From: Ruminococcus sp.
GTDB lineage: Bacteria; Bacillota; Clostridia; Oscillospirales; Ruminococcaceae
Length of the DNA: 64,000 nt
Direction: 5' to 3'
NCBI GenBank assembly: GCA_017534835.1
Contig: JAFXVT010000039.1
Location: 1-64,000 of the forward strand
Shown: positions 21,201 to 29,357 of the stretch, in pieces
Numbering within the stretch: position 1 is the first letter of the stretch
Layout of the letters: every line of letters begins with the position of its first letter
Notes under the pieces: generated by a model
The model's input: only the letters and a program-made list of their open reading frames with translations
Told to the model about the DNA's origin: nothing
The model's database searches: none
Program-made: the position numbers and the translations under genes

Positions 21201-24200
21201 CTCGTCCTCGGGATCTCCGAATGCGCCGGGAGTTGCGATGTTTCCGCCGCCGTCGGAATAGCCTGTAGTAACGTGGCCGGGATCGTAGTGCTTGTCGTCC
21301 TCTGTCTCCTCCTGCTCATAGAGTCCGTTGGATTCGAGCTGGACGTAGTCGATACCATTGGTATAGCCTATGTACGGAGTTATTATCTTGCGCTTGAAGC
21401 CTCCGCAGGAGATCGTCATATTGTGGTTCTCGCCGTCTGTCGGGATAGTGAGGACAACATAGCCGTCCTCGCCTGTGTTCTTGGATACACCGTTGAATGT
21501 AACGGTCGCGTCCTTGAGGGGCTTTTCGTATCTGCCGCCCGTAACGAAGAGTACGGATTCGGTCTTGTGGTCATATTTGAGCTCCTTTATCTCGTCAACG
21601 ATGAGGAACTCGGTGTTGGGAACTACCGTAAGCGAAACGGGTATGCGTGAGTTGTTCAGCACCTTGAGTGAAGCGCTCACAACATCAAGTCTGCTGTCAT
21701 AGAAGCTGTCCTCACCTACGCCGTCAATGCCCTTGAACACTTCCTCGCATTCGTAGATGACACTGTAGCTGAAGCCGGGCTCGAGGACCTCGAGCGGAGG
21801 TTCGTCCGCCGGAAGTATCCTTACGTATTTGCCGTCCTTTTTGATGCTTCTCTGGTAGATGTCGGGGACCTTGCTGTTTGAATTGCCGAGCGCACTGGAG
21901 ATGATAGCTCCGACGTCGGTGTTGGGGCAGTAAACGTCAACGGGGCAGTTGTTCGTCATCCTGACCTCGAATACGAAGCGGTTGTCGAAGAGCTGCTGGG
22001 GAACGATGATGTCAACTGCTACAGCCTTTTCGCCGTAAACTGTGATAGGCTCATCGGGAGTGAACTCTGCTGTGATCTGCTCATTGAAGCGGTCGAGATG
22101 ACCGGAATAAGAAGCAGAGATGTCGTATTTGCCTTCCTTGTCGCCGCGGATTATCCAGTCAATATCCTTGAACGACTGACCCTCGAGAACATCGAAGGAA
22201 ACGTTTGCGCTGTCGCTCTTTTCAGTCTCAACGAGAGTGAGTCCGTCGGGAAGATTGAGCTTTACCTCGTTCTGAGAGATAGTGTACTGCTGGTCAGCAT
22301 TGTTGTATACGGTAAGGCTTGCGTGGAAGAATTCCTTGAGGAAGCTTGCCTTCACCGGAACTGTCATTGTGATAAGTGTCTCGACTTCGTTGGTCTTGGG
22401 ATTGATGTTTACGTAAACGGGCTTGGTGACTGAACCGGTCCCGGATCCGCCTCCCCAGCTTCCGCCGCCCCAGCCGCCGGCCCAGCCTCCGCCGCCGACG
22501 ATGCTGCCCTTGCCGTTTGCAAGGAACTTCATACTGCCCTTGTCGTGCTCGTGAGCCTTGTAGGTCAGATTTACCTCGACCTCGACGATGTGCTGATTCT
22601 CGGGAGCTGTTATGTCGATACCGGCAGCCTTTATCTCATCGAGCTTCATACGCTCGACCTTGAAATCAGCTGTAACGATGTCCTTTTCAACAACAGCGAA
22701 TTCAAACTTGTTGCCTGTTCCGGCGAGGATAGTGCACTCCTTCTCAGCCGGGAGATAGCCGTCGCCGAATACGCCGATCGTGTGGATGCCTGCAACGGTC
22801 GTGAACTTGACCTGACCGTTTGAGTCGGTAACGAGCTTCTTCTGTCTGTCCTGACCGAGGTCGACATAGACATTGATGCCTGCTGCGGACTTGCCGTCAG
22901 TTGTCTTTACATAGACTGTTGATTCGCCGAGCAGTACGCGCTCGATGACCTCGATAGTCCTCTCACAGGTCGAGACGAGACCCTGCTCGTTCGTGCAGGT
23001 GAGAGTTGCAGTGTATACGCCTGTATCCTTGTACTTGTGTACGAATTTGGCAGTTGCGGCAGATGTGTCGCTTGCCTTGGTGCCGTCGCCGAAATCGAGC
23101 ACGATAGACTCGATGCCGTAGTAGTCGCGGCAGCCTGTTGCGTCGAAGATGTACTCAACGCCCTGCTGCTGGGCATTCTCAACAACGAGAGATGCCTCGG
23201 GAGCAGTATATATCTGTATCGGCTCAGTCTCCTTCTCGGTCATGATGCCGTTGGAGCAGTAAGCCTCGACCTTGTACATAACTGTACCGGCAGCATTCAC
23301 GCTCAGGTCAGTGAACTCGTATTCGCCCTTGCGCTCGGGGTCAACGGCGATAGAGCCTATACGCTGCCATGAAGCTGTATTTGCCTTCTTGTAGATGTAA
23401 TAGCCTGTTGAGAGCTTGTTCTCCCCGGTCTTCCATTTGATAAGGATATGGTCGGGGAGCTGCTCCGCATTTATCTCCTTTATATCGGTGAAGGAGTTGT
23501 CGATAGTGTACTTTGCTGTCTTAGCATCAGCCTTGAGACCTGCTCCGTCGACTGCGCTGACTCTGATCTCAACGCTCTCAGCCTTGAGGACTTCCTCGGG
23601 AAGTGTGCCCTCGACAACTGAATAGTAGTCGTTGATGTCCTTGACCTCAGTGAGTGTCTGGAACTTGTCTTTCTCGCTGATACGATATTCAATGGTAACG
23701 GAAGCGAGCTTAACGTTATCGCTCACAAGTGCGGATACCTTGTTGTATGCCGTGCTGAGCACCTCGGTCTCGGCAGGAGAGATGCTCTCTATCTGCGGCT
23801 TTTCGGTATCCTCCTTGAGGACAGCCTTCACAGCCTTTGACATCTCGCTCTCGTTTCCGGCAGCGTCGATGGCTGTGAGCTTGTAATAGTAGGTCTTTCC
23901 GGGCTCGGCAGACCTGTCAAAGTAGTTTACAGAGTTGCTCTTCTCGAGGATAACAGCATATTCGCCGTCCTCGGCATCGCTTCTGTAGAGCGAGAAGTAT
24001 GCTGACTCGATATTGTCCTCGTAGGGCTCCCATTTGAGCTCGATAGTGTTCGAGTCGGAGGAAGCGCTGAACTTTGTGGGTGCAGCCGGAGCGGTGCGCT
24101 TGATGATGTGCTCATAGACAGCGGAGAGCTCGCCCTTGTTTCCGGAGCTGTCTGCTGCGAATGCGCGGAGGTATATCTTGCCCTCCTTGAAATCAGCGAG

Positions 24201-26549
24201 GTCGAGCGAGTACGAAGCGTTGAAGTATGAGCCGCCGTTCTCATTCTCGATAACTGCAACATCGCTCCACTTGGCATCCTTTGCATTGGACTGCGAAGCC
24301 TGAAGAGTAACTGATGCTACGCTGTAATCGTCCTGTGCGCCGATGCTGAGCGGAATAGACTTGTTGAAATATCCGGGAGTCGGTCCGAATGCCGCGATGA
24401 TAGGTGCAACGCCGTCGGCAACGGTCTCGAAGCCGAAAGGCTCGGAGTATTCGCCGACGTTGCCGTAAATATCAACAGCTGCCACCTCGATGGTGTAGGC
24501 TGTGTTCGGTGTGAGGCTGTAGAGGTTCACACCGAGAGTGGAAGAGGTCGAGGTCGTGCTGACCTTCTCTTTGTCCTCTGTCGGGTAGTATTTAGCCGTG
24601 AAATAGCTGAAATCATCGTCGGGAACATCGTCCCACGCGATAGAAGCTGTCACGTCAGTAACAGCAGCCGAGCGGACATTCACGACCTGAGCAGGTCCCT
24701 GATTGTCCACAGCGTAGATGTGAACGAGCTCCTTGCTCTCATTTCCTGCATAGTCATACGCGAGTGCGCGGAGCTTGATGCTGGCTTCCTTGTACTTCGT
24801 TGTATCGAAGCTGTAGCTTGCTGAGGAGCCCTTGCCCTCGAAGAGCTTGCTCCACGTCTTGCCGTCGTCCTCGGAAATAAAACCGGCAACGGACGAAACG
24901 CCGACGTTATCCTCAGCCTTTACGGAAACAGTAACATAGTGGCTGAGCACCTTTCCGCTCTCAGGCAGGAAAAGTGTCAGCTCAGGGTCTGTTTCGTCGC
25001 CCTTTGCAGCAGCGGACTTCTCATCGGAGTAGATACCCTCCTGACCGAAATTGTCGACCGCACACATCATATAGAAGTATATCTCGCCCTCTTTGAGGTC
25101 CTTGTCGACGTATTCGAGAGTCTCTCTGCTGTCTATGTACTTGAGGAGCTTATATGCGCCTGTCTCGGAGCGGCGGTAGAGGTTGTAGCCTACCACCTTC
25201 GCCTCCGCAGCGATGCCCCATGTGAGCTTCATTTCCTTTTCGCCCTCGAAAACATCGAAGCCGAAGACCTGCTCGGGAGGAGTCGTATCAACTGTAACGG
25301 ACAGGGACTTCTCAGCTGTTGCGCCGTCCTTGTCTGTTATGCTGAATGTGAGGGTATAGTCGCCGCTCGGTACATCTCTGAGGTTCCAGCGGATGTCAGC
25401 TGCGGAAACAGCACTGTTCTCGCCGCTGAATATGGTCTGCTTCTTTTTCTGCTTATCGATATAAGTGAGCGAATATGCAGAAGCGTCCACGGTCTTTTCC
25501 ATCGTAGCCCTGAGGTCGGCGCTCTTGCCGCCGATGACAGCGGCATTGTCGGTGAAGCCGAGCGCACTGATAACAGGCTCCTGAGGAACGGCTGTTATCG
25601 CCTTTGACTTGGCTGAGAGGTAGCCGTCTGCACCGTAAGCCTGCACCTCATACTGGTACTTCTTGCCGGTCTCGAGCTTCTGGTCGTAGAATTCAGCGTC
25701 CTTTACACGTGTGAGCTCCTTGCCGTCACGGTAAACGATGTAGCCCTCAAGGTCGCCGCTGCAATAGGGCATACTCCATGTAAGGCGCATAGACTTGCTG
25801 TTGAGGTAAGACGGAGCGAGATAGAGAGGTCTCTCCGTAACATCGGCAGCAATAAGACCTACTGCGGTAGTGGGCTTGAGCGACTGGAAGAGGTCGTTGT
25901 AGACTGCACAGCTCTTCACCTTTACGTCATAGTCGCCGTAAGCGGTATCGGGAACGTCGAAAACGAGGGTCGCAACAGTTCCGCGGAAAACATCGGCATT
26001 CTCTGTGAGACCGAATATCTTGAGCTGGTTCCCGTCGCTCACATACTGATACTTGCCTGTGCAGGACACATCAGAGAGCGTGAGACTGCTGTCGAAGTCG
26101 AGATAGAGCTCGACTGCGCCTATCTCCTGATCCCAGTCAATGATGTTGACATCGACTGTGACCTGCTCGCCGGGAACGCATTCAGCGCTTCCGACCTCGA
26201 TCTTCACGGTGTCGCCGGAAGCCTCTTTTTCGGGCTTGACCGGAGCGAGACCGTCTGCGAGCTGACGAGCTGCGAGAAGGTCGCGGACATCGACCGCGCC
26301 GTCCTTGTACAGGTCGAATTTGGAGTTTTTGCCTGCTGCCGCCGCAGTCTTTCCGATGAAAGCACTGATAGCGTCAACATCTGCGTCGTTGGTCTTTCCG
26401 TCGCCGTTGACATCGCCGCCGGTGATCTTGGAAACTGCTTCCTTGATCTCTTCAGCAGCCGCTGAATATCCGGCACAGAACTGCCCCGTAGTCACTACGG
26501 AAGCAGCTGCCAGCAGGACGGAAAGTCCTTTTTTGAATCTGCTGCTCAT
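18204..26549 (-). CDS. Giant secreted protein with two dockerins, a cohesin-like domain and FN3 modules
   Basis: A 2781-residue protein. The signal peptide (1-36) is followed by an N-terminal dockerin (~45-104, GDVNGDGK...DGAVDVRDLLAAR) and then a cohesin-like beta-sandwich (~113-233) with VPGEQVTVDVNI, IGAVELYLDFD and GTVATLVFDVP. At least five FN3-like modules lie between ~237 and ~1100, then a PKD-like module (~1110-1195), a Gly/Trp-rich loop (~1350-1370) and a long region of unknown fold. A hydrophobic Val/Ala-rich stretch sits at ~1970-2060. A possible beta-propeller-like region and CARDB-like domains precede a second, C-terminal dockerin (~2711-2775). ATG 26549 was chosen because GGAGG lies five bases upstream, inside the alternative earlier ATG. 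It may act as an adaptor or scaffold. Whether the cohesin-like domain binds a dockerin cannot be told from sequence. Confidence 0.85.
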   Translation of the reverse strand: MSSRFKKGLSVLLAAASVVTTGQFCAGYSAAAEEIKEAVSKITGGDVNGDGKTNDADVDAISAFIGKTAAAAGKNSKFDLYKDGAVDVRDLLAARQLADGLAPVKPEKEASGDTVKIEVGSAECVPGEQVTVDVNIIDWDQEIGAVELYLDFDSSLTLSDVSCTGKYQYVSDGNQLKIFGLTENADVFRGTVATLVFDVPDTAYGDYDVKVKSCAVYNDLFQSLKPTTAVGLIAADVTERPLYLAPSYLNSKSMRLTWSMPYCSGDLEGYIVYRDGKELTRVKDAEFYDQKLETGKKYQYEVQAYGADGYLSAKSKAITAVPQEPVISALGFTDNAAVIGGKSADLRATMEKTVDASAYSLTYIDKQKKKQTIFSGENSAVSAADIRWNLRDVPSGDYTLTFSITDKDGATAEKSLSVTVDTTPPEQVFGFDVFEGEKEMKLTWGIAAEAKVVGYNLYRRSETGAYKLLKYIDSRETLEYVDKDLKEGEIYFYMMCAVDNFGQEGIYSDEKSAAAKGDETDPELTLFLPESGKVLSHYVTVSVKAEDNVGVSSVAGFISEDDGKTWSKLFEGKGSSASYSFDTTKYKEASIKLRALAYDYAGNESKELVHIYAVDNQGPAQVVNVRSAAVTDVTASIAWDDVPDDDFSYFTAKYYPTEDKEKVSTTSTSSTLGVNLYSLTPNTAYTIEVAAVDIYGNVGEYSEPFGFETVADGVAPIIAAFGPTPGYFNKSIPLSIGAQDDYSVASVTLQASQSNAKDAKWSDVAVIENENGGSYFNASYSLDLADFKEGKIYLRAFAADSSGNKGELSAVYEHIIKRTAPAAPTKFSASSDSNTIELKWEPYEDNIESAYFSLYRSDAEDGEYAVILEKSNSVNYFDRSAEPGKTYYYKLTAIDAAGNESEMSKAVKAVLKEDTEKPQIESISPAETEVLSTAYNKVSALVSDNVKLASVTIEYRISEKDKFQTLTEVKDINDYYSVVEGTLPEEVLKAESVEIRVSAVDGAGLKADAKTAKYTIDNSFTDIKEINAEQLPDHILIKWKTGENKLSTGYYIYKKANTASWQRIGSIAVDPERKGEYEFTDLSVNAAGTVMYKVEAYCSNGIMTEKETEPIQIYTAPEASLVVENAQQQGVEYIFDATGCRDYYGIESIVLDFGDGTKASDTSAATAKFVHKYKDTGVYTATLTCTNEQGLVSTCERTIEVIERVLLGESTVYVKTTDGKSAAGINVYVDLGQDRQKKLVTDSNGQVKFTTVAGIHTIGVFGDGYLPAEKECTILAGTGNKFEFAVVEKDIVTADFKVERMKLDEIKAAGIDITAPENQHIVEVEVNLTYKAHEHDKGSMKFLANGKGSIVGGGGWAGGWGGGSWGGGSGTGSVTKPVYVNINPKTNEVETLITMTVPVKASFLKEFFHASLTVYNNADQQYTISQNEVKLNLPDGLTLVETEKSDSANVSFDVLEGQSFKDIDWIIRGDKEGKYDISASYSGHLDRFNEQITAEFTPDEPITVYGEKAVAVDIIVPQQLFDNRFVFEVRMTNNCPVDVYCPNTDVGAIISSALGNSNSKVPDIYQRSIKKDGKYVRILPADEPPLEVLEPGFSYSVIYECEEVFKGIDGVGEDSFYDSRLDVVSASLKVLNNSRIPVSLTVVPNTEFLIVDEIKELKYDHKTESVLFVTGGRYEKPLKDATVTFNGVSKNTGEDGYVVLTIPTDGENHNMTISCGGFKRKIITPYIGYTNGIDYVQLESNGLYEQEETEDDKHYDPGHVTTGYSDGGGNIATPGAFGDPEDETYEYQHFSGNMTIGEELEYEFPEDIPIIGGHTYKLDNLNLPVKLGIDDEGFVSLIIADPDFDLTKIGKSEEEKRKKDEEAAKEPKCIQDEFKKTCEILNEYKGKTIKQVAEDIKKAPIKKNPLKFKDGDFKAEAKIIGALSASYDPKKGFAECCRSGGIVFRGQLLIQFEFKYEWETTLVVASVPVAIAVGVGLKLNVDTTFTIECNNGDLEVTGNLMVTAAVTGEVFAGVGVSGAMAAGIYGEVTVTFVVTLLSLVPEDMGLNKITFEYEVGAKVYIGPFELSKSLLSPDEPIILYTKYKEKNDNKTKASNGIYSLLYDESMYVLDAPVCSSVWTAAKKTAVASENGYLPLTELASKTNDMTQLRLAAVGDKLVMVYIDTDSSRDAANSQRLMYTVYTEKNGWSTPAQLDGDKTGDSAPYLWTDGKKMYVIYQNSAQGLSEKSALEDWTAAQNIAVAEFNTETGKFGGSTAITSDKNVLDKSPAITTVGDTTYAVWVSNTESSYFGTNESNSIMVSELGENGWSAPEAVISGINAVTDITAASHDDQLYIVYVNDDDNDLTTMNDRSLRTFKYGEAQPYFIASGYISCPVFTKADGDTDSCLYWQQDANIRRSEDFTNAQYLFDDGVPAVASGFEIVGDRIIWTSADDKNESNVYESIRDSKTGVWGTPVRLTDQGQYLRNIRAAAFGKDIVTVMDRTKTTITEEDVQTSSSIVSLNISSITNLAVTSADYLRSDYETGETLPVTLGIENLGDNAVKSVHVTIADDKGKSVYDEVIDCDIQANAYGSVKAEITPEASKEYTVTVNTADDSDTFTDNNTFRFSTAFSNIEIEAEKTDDNTVAVTLTNSGTASGADTITVEELGTGRVIDTIEVAEIAAGKSVTQNLDLTKYSDVTTGGITISGSGIAAPVVLYDAMDGVETAPETLSGDVNGDGKVDAKDASMILVYYSKMSTGGDGGFTEQQKKAADMNGDSYIDAKDASAVLAVYAKASTSAEGSN

Positions 26550-26601
26550 AAAAACCTCCATTTAATAAAATATCTCTGCTTTTATTGCAGAATACACATA
26601 T

Positions 26602-26631
26602 ATTATATCAAATAATTGGTAAAATCGTCAA
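26602..26631 (-). promoter_or_regulatory. Promoter of the giant protein-LRR operon
   Basis: Minus-strand TTGACG, 18-base spacer, TATAAT, about 50 bases upstream of the start at 26549. Confidence 0.75.
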
Positions 26632-26777
26632 TGTGAAGAATCTACAACAATGATATACAGATAGTAATTTATTTGGATAAATATACTATTATAATGATGT
26701 ACGCTGCATAATAAAAAAGCGCTCCTCTGGAAAGTGCGCTAAAAACCGACCGTTATTCATTTTTTGCGGCAAAACAA

Positions 26778-26805
26778 AAGAGCGTCCCGAACGGAACGCT
26801 CAATT
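26778..26805 (-). terminator. Terminator of rpmB
   Basis: GAGCGTTCC and GGGACGCTC arms followed by TTTTGTTTTG on the minus strand, just past the rpmB stop. A second weaker stem (AGCGCTCC/AGTGCGCT) sits at 26719-26742. Confidence 0.75.
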
Positions 26806-26820
26806 TCTCACATTGTACAA

Positions 26821-27009
26821 TTAGTTAGCTCTTTCAACCTTACCTGAACGCAGGCATCTTGAGCAAGCGTAGATATGACAAGGAGTACCCTTGACGATAG
26901 CCTTAACACGCTTAACGTTAGGCTTCCATGTTCTGTTTGTACGTCTGTGTGAGTGGGAAACCTTGATTCCGAAAGTTACTCCCTTTCCGCAGATATCACA
27001 TTTTGCCAT
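26821..27009 (-). CDS. rpmB: 50S ribosomal protein L28
   Basis: A 62-residue basic protein matching bacterial L28 (MAKCDICGKGVTFG, NRTWKPNVKRV, CSRCLRSGKV). Two Cys pairs (CDIC and CSRC) indicate the zinc-binding form. It is a structural part of the large ribosomal subunit. The start at 27009 has TAAGGAGGTG seven bases upstream; the longer in-frame extension is not used. It is monocistronic, with its own promoter and terminator. Confidence 0.97.
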   Translation of the reverse strand: MAKCDICGKGVTFGIKVSHSHRRTNRTWKPNVKRVKAIVKGTPCHIYACSRCLRSGKVERAN

Positions 27010-27058
27010 CAGGCTGCACCTCCTTATTGATCTTAGCTCTGTATTAAGCAACGTGACT

Positions 27059-27087
27059 ATTATATCATATCTCTCAGAAAAATGCAA
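27059..27087 (-). promoter_or_regulatory. Promoter of rpmB
   Basis: Minus-strand TTGCAT, 17-base spacer, TATAAT. Confidence 0.75.
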
Positions 27088-27145
27088 GCCTTTTTTGAAA
27101 AATTTTCAAAATTTTTTTATTCGACAGCAAAATCGTATTTTGGAC

Positions 27146-27174
27146 TTGAAAAAATTGTGCATTTGTTGTATAAT
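27146..27174 (+). promoter_or_regulatory. Promoter of the M50-scpAB operon
   Basis: TTGAAA, 17-base spacer, TATAAT, 72 bases ahead of the M50 start codon. Confidence 0.75.
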
Positions 27175-27246
27175 AAATAGTGTGTAACTTTGCACGCAGA
27201 TGATCTGCGTTGTATATTTAAATGTTACGCTGATGAAAGGAAGATC

Positions 27247-27933
27247 ATGAACATAGAAACTTTTTTATCATTCTTCGCCAGAGTGCTGACTCTGCTGCTC
27301 GTTATACCTATACACGAGAGCGCTCACGCACTCGTTGCCAAGTGGTTCGGCGATGACACTGCCGAACGTGCAGGAAGGATAAGCCTCAACCCTATGGATC
27401 ACATCCACCCGATAGGCAGTCTCCTTATGGTGCTGACCGGCTTCGGCTGGGCTAATCCCGTACCGATAAATCCTGTAAAAATGAAGAAATACCGCGCCGG
27501 TATCGCTCTGACAGCGCTCGCCGGTCCCGTATCGAACATATTGGCTGCTTTCGTTGCAGGACTCGCCTATGCGATACTTCTGTGTACAGAAAAAGGCTAT
27601 GTTGCTGCGATAAGCACCGCCGTAACTCCTATGAGCTGTGTGATAATCCTCTTGCAGTACCTTTTCAGTGTCAATATTGGTCTTGCTATATTCAATCTCA
27701 TACCTATACCGCCCCTTGACGGCTACAACGTTCTCAGCTACTTCACCCCGTCAAAGGTAGACCGCTGGTTCCACCAGCATCAGCGCGAGGTATCAATGGT
27801 ATTCTTTATCACTATCATCGGCATAAGCTACCTTCCCGCACGCATAAATCCGCTCCACTATGCTCACAGCTTCGTTGCTGACCTGCTGTGGGACTGCGTC
27901 AAGTGGATACCTAAGCTCAGGTGGGGCTACTGA
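27247..27933 (+). CDS. M50 family site-2-type membrane metalloprotease
   Basis: A 228-residue multi-pass membrane protein with the zinc motif H23-E-S-A-H27 in the first membrane segment and a late NLIPIPPLDGY motif that supplies the third metal ligand. This matches the short YwhC/SpoIVFB-like site-2 proteases that cut transmembrane substrates. The start at 27247 follows AAAGGA. Its TGA overlaps the scpA ATG, and this gene order (M50, scpA, scpB) is widespread in Firmicutes. The substrate is unknown. Confidence 0.92.
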   Translation: MNIETFLSFFARVLTLLLVIPIHESAHALVAKWFGDDTAERAGRISLNPMDHIHPIGSLLMVLTGFGWANPVPINPVKMKKYRAGIALTALAGPVSNILAAFVAGLAYAILLCTEKGYVAAISTAVTPMSCVIILLQYLFSVNIGLAIFNLIPIPPLDGYNVLSYFTPSKVDRWFHQHQREVSMVFFITIIGISYLPARINPLHYAHSFVADLLWDCVKWIPKLRWGY

Positions 27934-28691
27934 TGGAAACGATAACTTATAAGCTCGACGTCTACGAGGGTCCGCTCGACGTCCTTCTCGGACTTATAAC
28001 AAAGCACAAGCTCAACATCTGCGACATTGAAATATCCAAGCTCCTTGAGCAGTATCTCCTGTTCATCGAGGAATGTCACAGACAAGACCTCGAGCTTGCC
28101 GGAGAATTCCTTGAAATGGCAGCAAGGCTCGTCTACATCAAGACAGCTGCCCTCCTGCCCCAGCCCGAGGAGGCTGAGCAGATGAAAAAGGAGCTCGAAG
28201 GAGCTCTCATCGAGCTTTCACTTTGCAAGGAGGCTGCACGTGCTCTCGCCGAACGAAATATCGGCAGTGACATCTTCGTGCGTGAGCCTATGAAGATAGA
28301 AGCGGATATGACGTACACGCTCGTTCACGAACCGGAAAGGCTCATTCAGGCGTACTCGGCGCTCTCGAACAAGAAAATGCGCCCGGATTCGCAGAAGCTC
28401 CGCATCGAGAGCAAGATAAATTCAGTTGTAAAGCGCAAAATAGTGCCGGTGCTCACGAAGGTGGTGCATATCCTCCGCGAGCTCTATTCTACCGGCGAAG
28501 TATATATGGACAAGCTCTATGAAGGCGTCACCGACCGCTCGGCAAGAGTGGCGACCTTCCTCGCAGTGCTCGAGCTGACACGCTTCGGCAGGATAAAGAT
28601 AAGCGAGGATAACACTATCATCTTCTTCAAGGGCGAAATGGAAAGAGAGGGACGCAGAAAATGGAGATCAAAGAGAAGCTCGGAGCAGTAG
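27933..28691 (+). CDS. scpA: Segregation and condensation protein A
   Basis: A 252-residue kleisin subunit of the SMC-ScpAB condensin complex, acting in chromosome compaction and segregation. The N-terminal motif YEGPLDVLLGLITKHKLNI and the C-terminal winged-helix (RVATFLAVLELTRFGRI) are typical. ATG 27933 overlaps the preceding stop (TGATG), indicating coupled translation; GTG 27921 is an unlikely alternative. The 3' end overlaps scpB by 31 bases. Confidence 0.95.
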   Translation: METITYKLDVYEGPLDVLLGLITKHKLNICDIEISKLLEQYLLFIEECHRQDLELAGEFLEMAARLVYIKTAALLPQPEEAEQMKKELEGALIELSLCKEAARALAERNIGSDIFVREPMKIEADMTYTLVHEPERLIQAYSALSNKKMRPDSQKLRIESKINSVVKRKIVPVLTKVVHILRELYSTGEVYMDKLYEGVTDRSARVATFLAVLELTRFGRIKISEDNTIIFFKGEMEREGRRKWRSKRSSEQ

Positions 28692-29335
28692 AAGCTGTAC
28701 TGTTCGCGAGCGGCGAGCCCATCGAGCTGTACCGTCTTTCTCAGGCTACAGGCATCGACGTGGGTACACTTCCGCAGCTCATAAGGCTGCTCAACGAACG
28801 CTACGATGACTGCGGCAGCGGTATCACGATAAAAAAGCTCGACAGCAGCTATCAGATGTGTACACGCGAGGAATTCGCACCGTTCATACGTGCCGCACTC
28901 GAAACGAAGAAGAATACTCCCCTCTCGAACGCAGCTATGGAGGCTCTCACGATAATCGCCTATAATCAGCCGGTTTCAAAGAGCTTCGTCGAGAACGTGC
29001 GAGGTGTTGACAGTTCATCTGTCGTGAACAACCTCGTGGAGAAGGGGCTCGTCGAGGAAGCCGGACGTCTTGACGTTCCCGGCAAGCCTATCGTTTACAG
29101 GACAACTTCCGTTTTCCTGCGCACATTCGGTCTCAGCTCAGTCGCTGAGCTGCCGCCTCTCAGCGGCAGGACCGGCGATCCGCTCGAGGACGACCAGCTT
29201 CCGCTCGATTTCAGCGGAGATACTGCGGAAAATACCGTCTCTGAGGAGGCTGTTGCTGAAGAAGCTGCCGCAGGCGAGACAGTCACCGGAGAAGCTCCCG
29301 TAGAAAGCGAGGACAGCTCAGAGCTGACAGAATAA
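28661..29335 (+). CDS. scpB: Segregation and condensation protein B
   Basis: A 224-residue partner of ScpA and SMC with two winged-helix domains: residues ~5-80 (EAVLFASGEPIEL) and ~85-165 (LSNAAMEALTIIAYNQPVSKS, VNNLVEKGLVEEAGRLDVPGKPIVYRTT). The C-terminal ~45 residues are an acidic, Ala/Glu-rich tail beyond the conserved fold. The start lies within the end of scpA, preceded by GAGGGACGCAGAAA. Confidence 0.95.
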   Translation: MEIKEKLGAVEAVLFASGEPIELYRLSQATGIDVGTLPQLIRLLNERYDDCGSGITIKKLDSSYQMCTREEFAPFIRAALETKKNTPLSNAAMEALTIIAYNQPVSKSFVENVRGVDSSSVVNNLVEKGLVEEAGRLDVPGKPIVYRTTSVFLRTFGLSSVAELPPLSGRTGDPLEDDQLPLDFSGDTAENTVSEEAVAEEAAAGETVTGEAPVESEDSSELTE

Positions 29336-29357
29336 AAATATGAAAGGAGCGGCAGGA

